From Rhizobium leguminosarum (GTDB lineage: Bacteria; Pseudomonadota; Alphaproteobacteria; Rhizobiales; Rhizobiaceae): DNA of 64,000 nt. Location: positions 434,001 through 498,000 of the forward strand of contig NZ_CP016287.1 in NCBI RefSeq assembly GCF_001679785.1. Direction: 5' to 3'. The notes beneath the pieces were generated by a model. That model did not search any database and was not told the origin of the DNA. It saw only the letters and a list, made by a program, of their open reading frames with translations. Shown piece by piece: positions 18,711-27,470 of this stretch. Each line of letters starts with the position of its first letter. Within the stretch, counting starts at the first letter, position 1. The position numbers and the translations under genes are program-made.

Positions 18711-21581
18711 ATGAACGAACACCCTACCCATCGGGAAGCCAGCATCTACAATTGGCTCGGCGAACACGTCCGGAGTTTCGTTCGATGGTGGCGGGAATTC
18801 GATGCCTGGCTGAACCAGCCGCTGCCGAAGGGGCGGCACATCGCCTGGCGATGGCTCGCCCCCGACGGTTACGCCTGGTTCGTGCCGGTGCTCGCGGCTA
18901 TTCTGACCCTTGCCATGGCGCTCGGCCCGACCGTCGAGATGCGCTGGGGCAATCTCGGCTTGCTCGCGATCGGTTTTGCGCTTCTCTTCCTGCTGCATGC
19001 GGCCGCTGGCCGCCAGGCGCTCTTTAACCAGTATCTGCTGGGAGTACAGCTCGTCATCCTTGCGGCCCTTGCCCTGCTTCTCCTCGTCAATTCGCGCCCG
19101 GAAGCCTACGGCATGATGACGGCGCGGCCCCGCCTGCATGTCGGCGTCGCGATCGTCTGCGCACTTGTCCTTGCGCTCCCGGCGGCCTGGCTGCTCGCAT
19201 CGAGCCTGTTCCGCTCCAATGCAGGCGGCGGACTTGCCGACAGCCTGCCGAAAGTAGAGCTCTTCCTGCCCAAGAACCGATACGATTTCATGGGTCGCGG
19301 ACCGATCGCCGCGCTGGTGTCGGCCCTTGTCATCGCCCCGATCCGCTATCCGGTCGAGTTGCTTCTGCCCGGATCGCTGCTTACCCTGTTCGTGCCGGAC
19401 CATTATCTCTGGTACGCATTCGGCGTGACCGCCCTTGTCGCATGGATTGTCCTTTTCCTCGGCATCCTGTTCGACCGGTTGATGGAAATCCTGAAGACGG
19501 TCGGGCGCCTCTTCTTCATCGGCCCGCAGCGGGTCATCAGCATTCTCGTCATCGTCGTTGCGGTGCTGCGCCTCGCCGACGTCCATTACATCACCTATCT
19601 CTTCAACGCCGGCTCTAGAGGCTACGGCAACACGACGATCATGCGCTATATCGTATTCGCCTATGCCGTCGCCTGGTACTACGGCTTCTGGTGCGATCAC
19701 TTCGTCGCGCGCCGGCTGATGCGCCTCATCGACAAGCAGCACCTATCGATCACGCCGGTCGAAATCGCTTACGACTATGAAGGCAGCGAGACCTTGAGCA
19801 CCGTCCGCAACCGGGGCCGGACGATCGCGCTGCATGGCGCGGGGCGTTTGAAGATCGAGGGCCGCTACGAGGATCAGTATCAGCGGCAGACCAAAGCCGC
19901 ATCGAACAGGGCGATCCAGTTCATGACGCCGGCGGAAGTGCTCGCGCAGTTTCGTACGCAGCTGGAGCGCCTGCCCGCCGGACAGGCTCCAACGGGAGAC
20001 CTGCTTGCAAGCCTGCGCAACTTCCAGCGTTCGACGCTCGTCTATCCCGCCCTCGTCGGCGCCCTGGCCTATGGCCTGATCGGCGGTCCCGCCGTCTTCA
20101 GCTTCCTGCGGGCGATCCAGCCGCCGGAACTTGCTATCCGCTCCGAGCGGCACGTGAACAAGCAGCCTTCAACGCTATTGTTCGAAAGCAACCAACCCAA
20201 CGGCGGCTGCGGGCCGCTGCAGCCCACCACGCCGAGAATTGCCGTCGTCGCCTCCGGCGGCGGCACGCGTGCGGCGATCTATACCGCCTCGCTGCTGCGG
20301 GGGCTGGCCGAACACGACCAGATCTGCAACGTCGTCCTCGTCAGCGGTGTGTCAGGTGGCAGCGCCGCGCTCGGCTATTTTGCGCTTCACGAGAAAGAGC
20401 TTCGCCGGCCGCGCGACACTATGGACGTCAAGGCATGGGACGATTTCTCGCAAGCCATGGCGCTGCCCTTCATCGAACAGGTGATTGATGGAGCAAGCGA
20501 CATGCGCTTCGCTTTCGGGCGCTGGCGCTGGGCGTCCTCAGCCTGCCATGAAGCTCAAAGGCCGGATGAAAACGTAACGGGCTGGATCCCCGCACGGTCG
20601 AGACTGGGCGCGATTCTCGCCGAATCCTTCGTCTGCCACATGGGCACCGGGACAATGGAAGCGCCGTCCTTCGGCCTCATGCTCAACACCGCGATCGTTG
20701 GGTCTTTTTCCAATAACGGTCAGCCCTGCCAAGCCATTCACAACCTTTCGCTACCCGAGAGGGCTACGCGCTGCCGCCAGTTCCTGGATGCCGGCCAGGC
20801 GGGCGGGCGGTTGGTGTTGACCAATCTTGCCGCGCCGGCGTCTCCACCGGACGACGGATCGCTGCATATGCAGCTCGTAACGCTCGACAACGCGGATATA
20901 TCGATCGCGCGTGCTGCAGCATTGAGCGCAAATTTTCCGCCCGTCTTTCCCGATGCCGCAATCGACATCGAAGCATCAGGAGAAGCAAGGATGCGATACT
21001 GGGTGACTGATGGCGGAGCGGTCGAAAACCGTGGCGCCATGACGCTCTACTATTCCATCCGCGACGCGTTCCGATCGGCTCCGCAAGCACCGCAGGCCCT
21101 GCCGCCGCTGCACGTCGTCATCGCCGATGTTTCGGCTTCGGCCGGCCGCTATAGCGAGAGCTTCGGTTTCGGCTCAGTGCTCGGCGCCGGAGGCCAGCTA
21201 GGCCTGGGACTGGAGACGGAACTTCGCGCGGCAATTGAGAAGCTTTACTGCGATCATAGTTCCGAGTTCAGCATACACGAGATCGCCATGCCGCGCGTTT
21301 TCAGGGACGGCGGGATTGGCACACATTGGCTGCTTCCCAACTCGTTGTCGTTCGCAAATCCGGCAAAACCATCGGAGACCGAAATCCTCTCCGTCCATGA
21401 CGTCGAAACGCTCGTTCTGGCATTGCATAACGATATATCGGAAACATACCACGATGAGGCCGCAGCCAAGAAAGTCAAGCTGTGGGCGCAAGATGACGCC
21501 GCCGCGAAGCATGACGCGAACTGGAATGAATTTTTGGCGAGCCTAACCGCAACTCAAAGCGAGCACGAGTGTCAGGGCTAG
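18711..21581 (+). CDS. membrane patatin-like phospholipase
   Basis: A 956-residue protein. The first 400 residues contain about eight to nine membrane segments (for example FVPVLAAILTLAMALG, LGLLAIGFALLFLLHAAA, ALVAWIVLFLGILF). The C-terminal half is a patatin hydrolase: oxyanion motif SGGGTRAA, nucleophile Ser548 in GVSGGS, and Asp767 in TDGGAVENRG. Ser-Asp dyads of this kind hydrolyse acyl esters. It begins 14 bases after the GMC gene and ends the operon. A membrane lipase next to redox enzymes suggests breakdown or remodelling of a lipid or ester substrate (inference). A long open frame upstream of 18711 in this phase is only the shadow of the GMC gene. Confidence 0.85.
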   Translation: MNEHPTHREASIYNWLGEHVRSFVRWWREFDAWLNQPLPKGRHIAWRWLAPDGYAWFVPVLAAILTLAMALGPTVEMRWGNLGLLAIGFALLFLLHAAAGRQALFNQYLLGVQLVILAALALLLLVNSRPEAYGMMTARPRLHVGVAIVCALVLALPAAWLLASSLFRSNAGGGLADSLPKVELFLPKNRYDFMGRGPIAALVSALVIAPIRYPVELLLPGSLLTLFVPDHYLWYAFGVTALVAWIVLFLGILFDRLMEILKTVGRLFFIGPQRVISILVIVVAVLRLADVHYITYLFNAGSRGYGNTTIMRYIVFAYAVAWYYGFWCDHFVARRLMRLIDKQHLSITPVEIAYDYEGSETLSTVRNRGRTIALHGAGRLKIEGRYEDQYQRQTKAASNRAIQFMTPAEVLAQFRTQLERLPAGQAPTGDLLASLRNFQRSTLVYPALVGALAYGLIGGPAVFSFLRAIQPPELAIRSERHVNKQPSTLLFESNQPNGGCGPLQPTTPRIAVVASGGGTRAAIYTASLLRGLAEHDQICNVVLVSGVSGGSAALGYFALHEKELRRPRDTMDVKAWDDFSQAMALPFIEQVIDGASDMRFAFGRWRWASSACHEAQRPDENVTGWIPARSRLGAILAESFVCHMGTGTMEAPSFGLMLNTAIVGSFSNNGQPCQAIHNLSLPERATRCRQFLDAGQAGGRLVLTNLAAPASPPDDGSLHMQLVTLDNADISIARAAALSANFPPVFPDAAIDIEASGEARMRYWVTDGGAVENRGAMTLYYSIRDAFRSAPQAPQALPPLHVVIADVSASAGRYSESFGFGSVLGAGGQLGLGLETELRAAIEKLYCDHSSEFSIHEIAMPRVFRDGGIGTHWLLPNSLSFANPAKPSETEILSVHDVETLVLALHNDISETYHDEAAAKKVKLWAQDDAAAKHDANWNEFLASLTATQSEHECQG

Positions 21582-21695
21582 AGAGGAATTAAGGACCAAT
21601 TGAAGGGGTAAGCCGGCTTCGAACAACTTGAACCCTGGCTGGGTCTCCCCGATTCCTGAGAACTGAAGGGTTCGCTGTGTCCTCGTAGCGGCCTG

Positions 21696-21902
21696 TCAAC
21701 ATTGACACGCGTTCCGCTGCACAAGTATGCATGACGCAACGGTAATGAATTTCTCGACCGTCCGTACAGCTCGGCAAATATATTGCGGGCGATAGCCAGC
21801 GCGTTGCATCCCGGCAATGTACCGATCAATGTGGTCTCGAAAAATCCACCCATTAAACCGCTGCCATAGCTGGCTGCTAAACAGATCAAAGGCGACTGTC
21901 AT
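21696..21902 (-). pseudogene. 5' fragment of a tyrosine recombinase-like gene
   Basis: An ATG at 21902 preceded by AGAGGAG opens a frame reading MTVAFDLFSSQLWQRFNGWI and YIAGMQRAGYRPQYICR. This resembles the N-terminal SAM-like core-binding region of XerC/D-type integrases used by some IS. After about 60 codons the sequence stops making sense and the catalytic domain is absent, so it is a relic. Family assignment is by pattern only. Confidence 0.45.
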
Positions 21903-22144
21903 CTTGCGCTCCTCTGATTTGTTGCAAGAGTGCACAATACTATGCCGAGCGCGGACGGCCGTTTTTACCTGAAATTCCGTGGCTTAGGCAGCTTCATCGG
22001 CATAGTCTCCGGCTCGGGATAAACCCCCGACCTGCATATCGATACGCTCAAGGTGAAGAGCCGGAATTTTCACTGAGCTCGCAAATCTCGGACGCGACTA
22101 GCCTGCCCGAATTTCTTGGTCAGGCTGTCACGCGGCACCCGCGG

Positions 22145-22357
22145 TCAGAGCACGCTGACGTTCTCGGCCTTCGACTTCCCGGTCTTGCGGTCCTGGCCTA
22201 CCTCGAAGCTGACCTTGTCACCTTCTCTGAGCGAGCCGCCTCGCTGCAAAGCAGACACGTGAACGAATACGTCCGCTCCTCCATTTTCTGGCGTGATGAA
22301 GCCAAACCCCTTATCATCGTTGAAAAATTTAATAGTACCGGTCGGGGCTTGTCGCAA
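22145..22357 (-). CDS. cold-shock protein with IS-replaced start
   Basis: A CspA-type nucleic-acid-binding OB-fold protein of about 70 residues. RNP1 is KGFGFITP and RNP2-like is DVFVHVSAL, followed by [11 protein letters not shown]. The normal start (usually M-x-TGTIKFF) is missing. Sequence up to the codon before TGTIKFFN is the end of the adjacent IS6 element, and the only start now is a TTG at 22357 inside the IS end. Expression would depend on the IS. The coding body is intact, so it could still be made as an N-terminally altered protein. Confidence 0.75.
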   Translation of the reverse strand: MRQAPTGTIKFFNDDKGFGFITPENGGADVFVHVSALQRGGSLREGDKVSFEVGQDRKTGKSKAENVSVL

Positions 22358-23235
22358 ACTTCCACAGAGGCCGCGGCTATCCCCTGAACGATGCTATTTT
22401 CATGTTTTGTTAACCTTTGTAAGTCCGAAGAGGCGCGCAACCAAATCGTTTTGATCGTTGATCGTCCAGGCGCCGGAAAAGCCGAAGCCTTTTCTCAACC
22501 ACAGCATCGCCTCGAAACCGGCAATCGTTCGCCGCGCCGTGTTGAAGGATTGGAAGCCGCCGATCTTCGGCATGTTCTTTTTCACACGGAAATGATTGCT
22601 CTCAATGCCTTGTTGCAGGTGCTTGGTCACATAGTGCACGGGGTCGGGCTGTAGAAGCCCGTCTTCAACCGAAGCTTTGATCGCCGACGGGAAGGTATTG
22701 GCACCATCTGTGCAGATCTTGTTCGGCGACAGTAAGGGTTGATCTTTCAGCGTCTTGCGGAAGAACCGCTTGGCGGCTTCGAGATCTCGCTTTGCAGAAA
22801 GCAGGAAATCCACCGGGTTGCCATGCTTATCGATGGCTCGGTACAGATAGCGCCATTTGCCGCGGATCTTAACGTAGGTCTCGTCAATCCGAACCGATCC
22901 GCAATGAGGCCGGCGAAACTGGCGAAGACGCTTCTCGATCATCGGCGCATAGCTCAATACCCAGCGGTTGATCGTGCTATGATCGACCTCGAAACCGCGC
23001 TCTTCGAACATTTCTTCCAGATCTCGATAGCTCAGGGGATATCTCAAATACCAGGTGACCGCCTGTACGATCAGCCATGCCTCGAAATGCCTGCCTTTGA
23101 AATCATCCTTCGACTGCCGCTTCAGCTTTTCGGCAATAGCATTCAGAATCATCCGTACGCTCCACAACATTTGGAGCGAAATTTCTCCTCCGACGGTCAA
23201 CATACCGTTAAGCGCAAAAATTTGCGACAGGCCCC
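22344..23235 (-). mobile_element. IS6-family insertion sequence, copy 1
   Basis: An 892-bp element bounded by inverted repeats GGGGCTTGTCGCAAA (left) and GGGGCCTGTCGCAAA (read inward from the right). Flanking eight-base sequences (TACCGGTC and GGCGGACA) do not match, as expected after IS6-mediated rearrangement. A second, decayed copy in inverse orientation lies at 33499-34389. Confidence 0.85.
22400..23152 (-). CDS. IS6-family transposase
   Basis: A DDE transposase of about 250 residues. It has FKGRHFEAWLIVQAVTWYLR, an HTH-like YRDLEEMFEERGFEVDHSTI, then the core: VRIDETYVKIRGKWRYLYRA (first D), CTDGANTF (second D) and an E in GIESNHFRVK. The start at 23152 (MILNAI) has TGGAGCG upstream; the frame is open to the IS end. 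It is intact, unlike the copy at 33581. Confidence 0.88.
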   Translation of the reverse strand: MILNAIAEKLKRQSKDDFKGRHFEAWLIVQAVTWYLRYPLSYRDLEEMFEERGFEVDHSTINRWVLSYAPMIEKRLRQFRRPHCGSVRIDETYVKIRGKWRYLYRAIDKHGNPVDFLLSAKRDLEAAKRFFRKTLKDQPLLSPNKICTDGANTFPSAIKASVEDGLLQPDPVHYVTKHLQQGIESNHFRVKKNMPKIGGFQSFNTARRTIAGFEAMLWLRKGFGFSGAWTINDQNDLVARLFGLTKVNKT

Positions 23236-24034
23236 GGCGGACAATCTCCATGCCTAATTTGCTCCACGGAAAAGCAATATTGAGAGCGACCGGTTTAGAT
23301 CGGCCTTTCTCAGCTTCGGCGGCGCGCGGAAAGCTCGCGCTCTCGCGGCGCTGCTAGGCACTGAAAGTGCTGCGATGCAACATCAGGAATGTTGACATTG
23401 GTGCAATGCAACATTACCCTCCTGATATCGACGCGGTTCACCTCCTCCCGAGCCGCGACGATCAGACGGGCAGCGCTCCTCCTCCCAGCTGTCGGTCACA
23501 ATCAAGAGCCCGGTGCACCTCCTCCCGCACCGGGTTTTTTCGTTTGAGTACGTCCGTCTCCCGTGCTCCAGGCGATGTAATCGACCTCCCGGCCTTCGCG
23601 GCGGCGCCTATTCGGATCTTCCAAAGGAGACACGAATTGTTAACTCCAATCGGCTGATAAGATCTGCGCGCGACTTGTAATGCGTTCGTGCGCCTTGATT
23701 CTCACTGTTCGGCCGGGAGAAGAACCCCGCGTTCGGCGTCGGGCCTAGCTTCACGACAGCCCACTGTGCGGATATCAGCTTCAGAATTACTATCTCCGAT
23801 CGATGATGAGGCGACGCACCTCATAAAGATTGGAAGCGGCGCCAACACAAAGCTTAAGAATCTCTTCCGTGCGCACCGTAAAGTTAACCGACGGCTGATG
23901 AAGATGTGGGTACATGGGCCATGTCAGAAGTTGCTCGTGATCCGCTTTGTCCGCTGAGATCATTGCGCACGCGGTATGGCCAACCCCAAAATTGAGTGGT
24001 TGATCTTTACGGTGAGCGGCATTCACTATATATA
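23236..24034. other. non-coding stretch between IS6 and the toxin-antitoxin pair
   Basis: About 800 bases with no supported gene. It contains a repeated box ATGCAACAT (near 23373 and 23406), three CCTCCTCCC boxes between 23445 and 23527, and the terminator listed separately. It probably represents relics cut by the IS6 insertion. Confidence 0.4.
23509..23540 (+). terminator. rho-independent terminator
   Basis: A perfect GC-rich hairpin, stem CCCGGTGC / GCACCGGG with a loop of about nine bases, followed directly by six T. No intact plus-strand gene lies upstream, so it probably belonged to a gene lost when the IS6 element came in. Confidence 0.8.
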
Positions 24035-24050
24035 TTCTCCACAAGGAGAA
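24035..24050 (+). promoter_or_regulatory. palindrome covering the antitoxin ribosome binding site
   Basis: TTCTCC-ACAA-GGAGAA is a perfect 6+6 inverted repeat. Its right arm is the Shine-Dalgarno sequence of the gene starting at 24056. It follows a TATATAT stretch that could hold the -10 box. It could be an operator for antitoxin autoregulation or an RNA hairpin that hides the binding site. Confidence 0.55.
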
Positions 24051-24055
24051 TGATT

Positions 24056-24685
24056 ATGGCCACCGCAGCACGCGCCTACACGCCCGCCGAAGCCGCAGCT
24101 CTGAGTGAGATCGCTCTGAAGTCGGTACACAATGCAATCGACAAGCGGATCATCGAGGCACATTTCGGGCGTGAGGGTCGAGAACTTTTCGATGAAGATC
24201 TACTGCGTCTGAAGCTCTGGTACGGCGTAGGATCAATACTATCTGCCGAGCGTCGCAAACGTTTGTTCGACACAATCGACCAGAATCCCGACGCGGATAC
24301 GGTGAGAGCAGATGACTATCTGATTGTGGACGTAGCGAGGGCTAGGGAGCAACTGGCAGCCCGCGCAGAGGCGCTTCGAGAAGCCGAGCAAAAGATCCAG
24401 GCGGTGAAGGGCGTCGCAGGCGGCGAGCCGGTCTTCAACGGAACTCGAGTTCCCGTGCGAATGATCGCTGCGATGAAACAGCAAGGCGCCAGCATCGAGG
24501 AAATCGTCGGGGGCTATCCTTCCGTCACAGCGCGCATGGTTGAACTCGCCGACATCTGGACGGCAGCTCATCCCGCCCGAGGACGGCCGAAAAGGCTGTC
24601 GGAACAGGGACTGAAGGTGAAGTCGGTGAAGCGGCTGCAGCTCACCACCGCCAGCTCCGGGAAACCCTCGGGCACGGCTTCGTGA
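24056..24685 (+). CDS. DUF433-family antitoxin
   Basis: A 209-residue cytoplasmic protein. The N-terminus is MerR/HTH-like (YTPAEAAALSEIALKSVHNAID). A basic, helical middle leads to a DUF433 domain (residues about 125-175) with GGEPVFNGTRVPVRMIAAM and GGYPSVTARMVELADIW. DUF433 proteins are typical antitoxins of VapBC-like pairs with DUF5615/PIN-like toxins. The ATG at 24056 has AAGGAGA upstream. Its stop overlaps the GTG start of the toxin by four bases (GTGA). A palindrome over its ribosome binding site suggests autoregulation. Confidence 0.8.
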   Translation: MATAARAYTPAEAAALSEIALKSVHNAIDKRIIEAHFGREGRELFDEDLLRLKLWYGVGSILSAERRKRLFDTIDQNPDADTVRADDYLIVDVARAREQLAARAEALREAEQKIQAVKGVAGGEPVFNGTRVPVRMIAAMKQQGASIEEIVGGYPSVTARMVELADIWTAAHPARGRPKRLSEQGLKVKSVKRLQLTTASSGKPSGTAS

Positions 24686-25056
24686 AACTCCTCATCGATG
24701 AATGCCTGCACACATCGCTCGTGGCCGTGGCGCAAGATCACGGCTACGATTGTTTTCACGTCAATCGGCTGGGCCTCAGCGGCGAGACCGATTGGGATTT
24801 GATGCCCAGGATCGTCGCGGAGGATTTCACCTTCGTGACGAACAATGCCCGTGACTTCAGGAAGCTCTATGCAAAAGAGGAGCTGCACGCCGGTCTTGTT
24901 ATCATCGTTTCCCAGGTTTCACCGGCACTGCAGCGCGAACTGTTCTCGGCTGTTCTGCTAGAACTCGCCGCCTCCCAAGGCATCGTGAATGAAGTGGTCG
25001 AGATTGCCATCGAAGACGGTGAAGCCATCCTGACCCGCTATGCCCTGCCGGAATGA
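24682..25056 (+). CDS. DUF5615 PIN-like toxin
   Basis: A 124-residue PIN-like nuclease of the DUF5615 (Mut7-C-like) family. The early acidic motif LLIDECLH and the later FVTNNARDFRKLY (with D of the acidic cluster) are typical. GTG start at 24682 within the antitoxin stop. The predicted role is RNA cleavage when not held by the DUF433 partner. It probably stabilises the plasmid region. The frame is intact. Confidence 0.78.
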   Translation: MKLLIDECLHTSLVAVAQDHGYDCFHVNRLGLSGETDWDLMPRIVAEDFTFVTNNARDFRKLYAKEELHAGLVIIVSQVSPALQRELFSAVLLELAASQGIVNEVVEIAIEDGEAILTRYALPE

Positions 25057-25059
25057 ATA

Positions 25060-25540
25060 TCAATTTCCGCCGATGCGGGACAGATCAATGCGAATTCCCG
25101 CACGCTCAACATCGTCGTTCGCCTCCGTCTGTTTCTCGGTTGTCGTCACCGCGGCTTCATCTTCTTTGACCGAGTGCACTTCATATGGGTGCGGCAGTTC
25201 GATGGGGTCTCCTGGCTCCTCCGCCTGAAACACGCTCACGCCCTCGAACTCACCGGTCTTCCATGCCTAAACCCGATCCTCGAAAATCTGCGGGAAGACG
25301 TCTTTGCTCTTGGGGTTGCCATACCATTTTCGCAACAATCCTGAGGACCTTGGCGAACATCGCCGTGCCTCTGCGAAGGTTTTGGCAGGCATCGACAAGG
25401 TCGGGTTTCAGATCGGTCGGTTCCTTCACTCCCACGCCAGCGGGAAATTGGGTCAGGCCGACGCGAACGACCGCCTGACCAGCATATTGCCGCACGATCG
25501 CCATCGCCTCGTCCGCCGTTCTGGCGGCCTTTTAAAAAGT
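25060..25540 (-). pseudogene. traH: traH remnant, frameshifted and 5'-truncated
   Basis: The minus strand reads AGQAVVRVGLTQFPAGVGV and LKPDLVDACQNLRRGTAMF (about 25340-25490). After a frameshift it continues with a WKTGEFEGV-like stretch and ends with ERAGIRIDLSRIGGN before the TGA at 25060. The intact paralogue at 29337-29954 has the same pieces in order. The 5' third is missing; homology stops at a 29-bp repeat near 25525. Confidence 0.7.
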
Positions 25541-25553
25541 TTGCGACAAAACC
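25525..25553 (+). repeat. 29-bp direct repeat, copy 1
   Basis: Identical to 27431-27459 and in the same orientation. It contains TTTTAAAAAGTTTGCGACAA, which resembles IS6 terminal repeats (TTTGCGACAA core). The pair brackets a traB fragment, an IS6 relic and an IS5 element. Confidence 0.75.
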
Positions 25554-25572
25554 CATGATCGCAACGGTGCGT

Positions 25573-25838
25573 GGCGCTGCCAGTGATGGCGCCGCGCTGC
25601 ATATCCTCTATCGCGAACGCATGCCAGTTCCCGTTCGATGTGGCGACCGTGGCGATGGTTCGCGGAGAGCGGTGGCGCCCCCGGGGGACTTCTTTGCAAA
25701 TCCGGTCGTTTCCAGCAGTACCAGCCGGGCAGCACCGCTGATCTGCTACGAGCAACTGATCGTTTGGCCTGTCCTGCAATCTATGCTGCACGACCCGGAT
25801 TTCATCATTGCCATCGGAAACGGCTGGCGGACCGAAGG
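25573..25838 (+). pseudogene. traB: traB fragment (conjugal transfer, nitrilase-like domain)
   Basis: Plus-strand pieces LHILYRERMPVP, FFANPVV, PLICYEQLIVWPVLQSMLHD and PDFIIAIGNGW match the second traB relic at 29977-30439 (LICYEQLIVWPVLQSML, IVAVGNGWW). Frameshifts separate the pieces and both ends are lost. It lies opposite in direction to the traH relic beside it, so the region has been rearranged. Confidence 0.65.
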
Positions 25839-25886
25839 GGGTATTGCCAAATTGTTTGACCGCCGCTTTTCGGGTATCGAGAGGGG

Positions 25887-26232
25887 ATGAAATTACCGAG
25901 CACTTTTCCCCGTCTGAAGGGGTTTCGTTTTCCGCGTGAGGTTATCGCCCATGCGGTTTTGGTCTATCACCGATTTGCGTTAAGCACGGCCGATGTTGAA
26001 GACCTCCTTGCTGAACGCGGTGTTTTCGTCAGCCGGGATACTGTTCGTCTCTGGATCAAGCGCTTTGGCCGCCATTTTGCCGACTGCATTCGAACGGACC
26101 GACCGAATCCAAACGACAAGTGGCACATCGATGAGGCTGTCATCACGATCGGCGGAAAGAAATTCTGGCTCTGGCGGGCAATTGACGCCGACGGCGATGT
26201 TCTCGACATTCCGGTTCAGACTCGCCGTAACA
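25887..26232 (+). pseudogene. IS6-family transposase, 3'-truncated
   Basis: The frame reads FPREVIAHAVLVYHRFALST, VEDLLAERGVFVSRDTVRLW and KWHIDEAVITIGGKKFWLWR and ends at PVQTRRNT, where a different element (IS5) begins. The N-terminal half, including the first catalytic Asp (HIDEAV), is present; the rest is gone. It is a different IS6 subgroup from the 22344/33499 pair. Confidence 0.75.
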
Positions 26233-27345
26233 CGGCGTTGTTGCGTGGATCACCCGGCGACTGATATTGAGCGGTGGTTTTCAGTCTCCTGATGCGGATT
26301 TCGACGATGCCGCACAAGTTCAATGCCGATCGGCGGGACAAGATTGCCAAGCAGAAATATCAGGTGACGAATTGGCCGGCATATAATGAAAGCCTGCGTC
26401 AACGTGGTGATTTGACCATCTGGGTGAAGGATGAGGCCCTGTCTTTATGGACGGCGCGGAGGCGGACATCGCGGGGTGGTCAGCCGAAATACTCGGATCT
26501 GGCGATTACGTTGTGCTTGACCCTGCGCGTCGTCTACGGGCTGGCGCTACGCCAGACCCAAGGCTTGATGCGCAGTGTCGCGGCGCTGATGGGGTTCGAT
26601 ATTGCCGTGCCTGACTTCTCCACCCTGTCTCGCCGGAGCAAAGGGCTGGCGTTGCCGTCGACAAAGTCCGAGCCACAACATCAGGTCCGGTCCATCTGGT
26701 TGTCGACAGCACCGGCTTGAAGGTCTTCGGCGAGGGCGAGTGGCTGGAAAACAAGCACAAAACCAAGACCAAACGCAAAGATGGCGCAAACTGCACCTTG
26801 GTCTCAATCTTGTCAGTGGTGAGATTGTTTGTCCGATCTGACGTGGATGATGTCGGCGATCCGACAGCGTTACCAGGACTTCTGGACCAGATCGGTGGCC
26901 CCGTCGAGAAGTTCATTGCCGACGGCGCCTATGATGGAACGCCAACCCGAGATCTTCTGGCGACACGCTTTGGTGAGATCGTGGAGGTCATTATCCCACC
27001 TCCCAAGACTGCCGTTGCCAGCCCTCAATCGGTGCTGGTTCCATCTGTCCGCGATCGCCATATTGCAGAAATCCAGACCAAAGGGCGGATGGCATGGCAG
27101 AAATCCGCCGGCTACAACAAGCGCAGTCGCGCTGAGACCCAGATGGGTCGATGGAAGGCTGTGATCGGGCCCAAACTCAAGGCCCGACATTTTGACAATC
27201 AGAAGACTGAAGCGAAGATTGGCGTCCGTGTTCTTAACCGGATGACAGAACTTGGCCGGCCCAAGTTCGAGCGCGTTGCATGAAAAATGCAGTGGATAAA
27301 GTTGCCTCGTCCAAAGTCTGATCCATGCAACAGTGCTATCCGCAA
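26233..27345 (+). mobile_element. IS5-family element (frameshifted)
   Basis: A 1.1-kb element with short inverted repeats: GTTGCGTGGATCA at the left and GTTGCATGGATCA read inward from the right. It interrupts the IS6 relic. A truncated inverse copy lies at 30910-31621. Confidence 0.65.
26307..27283 (+). pseudogene. IS5-family transposase, frameshifted
   Basis: The first frame (from ATG 26307) has ADRRDKIAKQKYQVTNWPAY, WTARRRTSRGGQPKYSDLAI and GFDIAVPDFSTLSRRSKGL. After a shift near 26690-26715 the second frame gives GLKVFGEGEWLENKHK, DVGDPTALPGLLDQIGGPVE, IADGAYDGTPTRDLLA and RMAWQKSAGYNKRSRAETQM. The DDE core is thus split between two frames. Confidence 0.75.
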
Positions 27346-27430
27346 GCGCCAATTTTCAACCAGTGGCCAATCGGCATTCAGCAATTCGCCGCACTCGCTG
27401 CATAACTGTGTCCAGCGATGGCCGCTTCTG

Positions 27431-27459
27431 CGGCCTTTTAAAAAGTTTGCGACAAAACC
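27431..27459 (+). repeat. 29-bp direct repeat, copy 2
   Basis: Identical to 25525-25553. It lies between the IS5 element and the 3' end of the fic gene. Confidence 0.75.
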
Positions 27460-27470
27460 GTGCAATCGTC

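Noticed and set aside
21578..21889. Minus-strand 103-codon frame after the patatin gene
   Set aside because: It overlaps the better-supported integrase relic in another frame and has no ribosome site.
23367..23657. Plus-strand 96-codon frame over the CCTCCTCCC boxes
   Set aside because: It runs through a strong rho-independent terminator and has no recognisable product.
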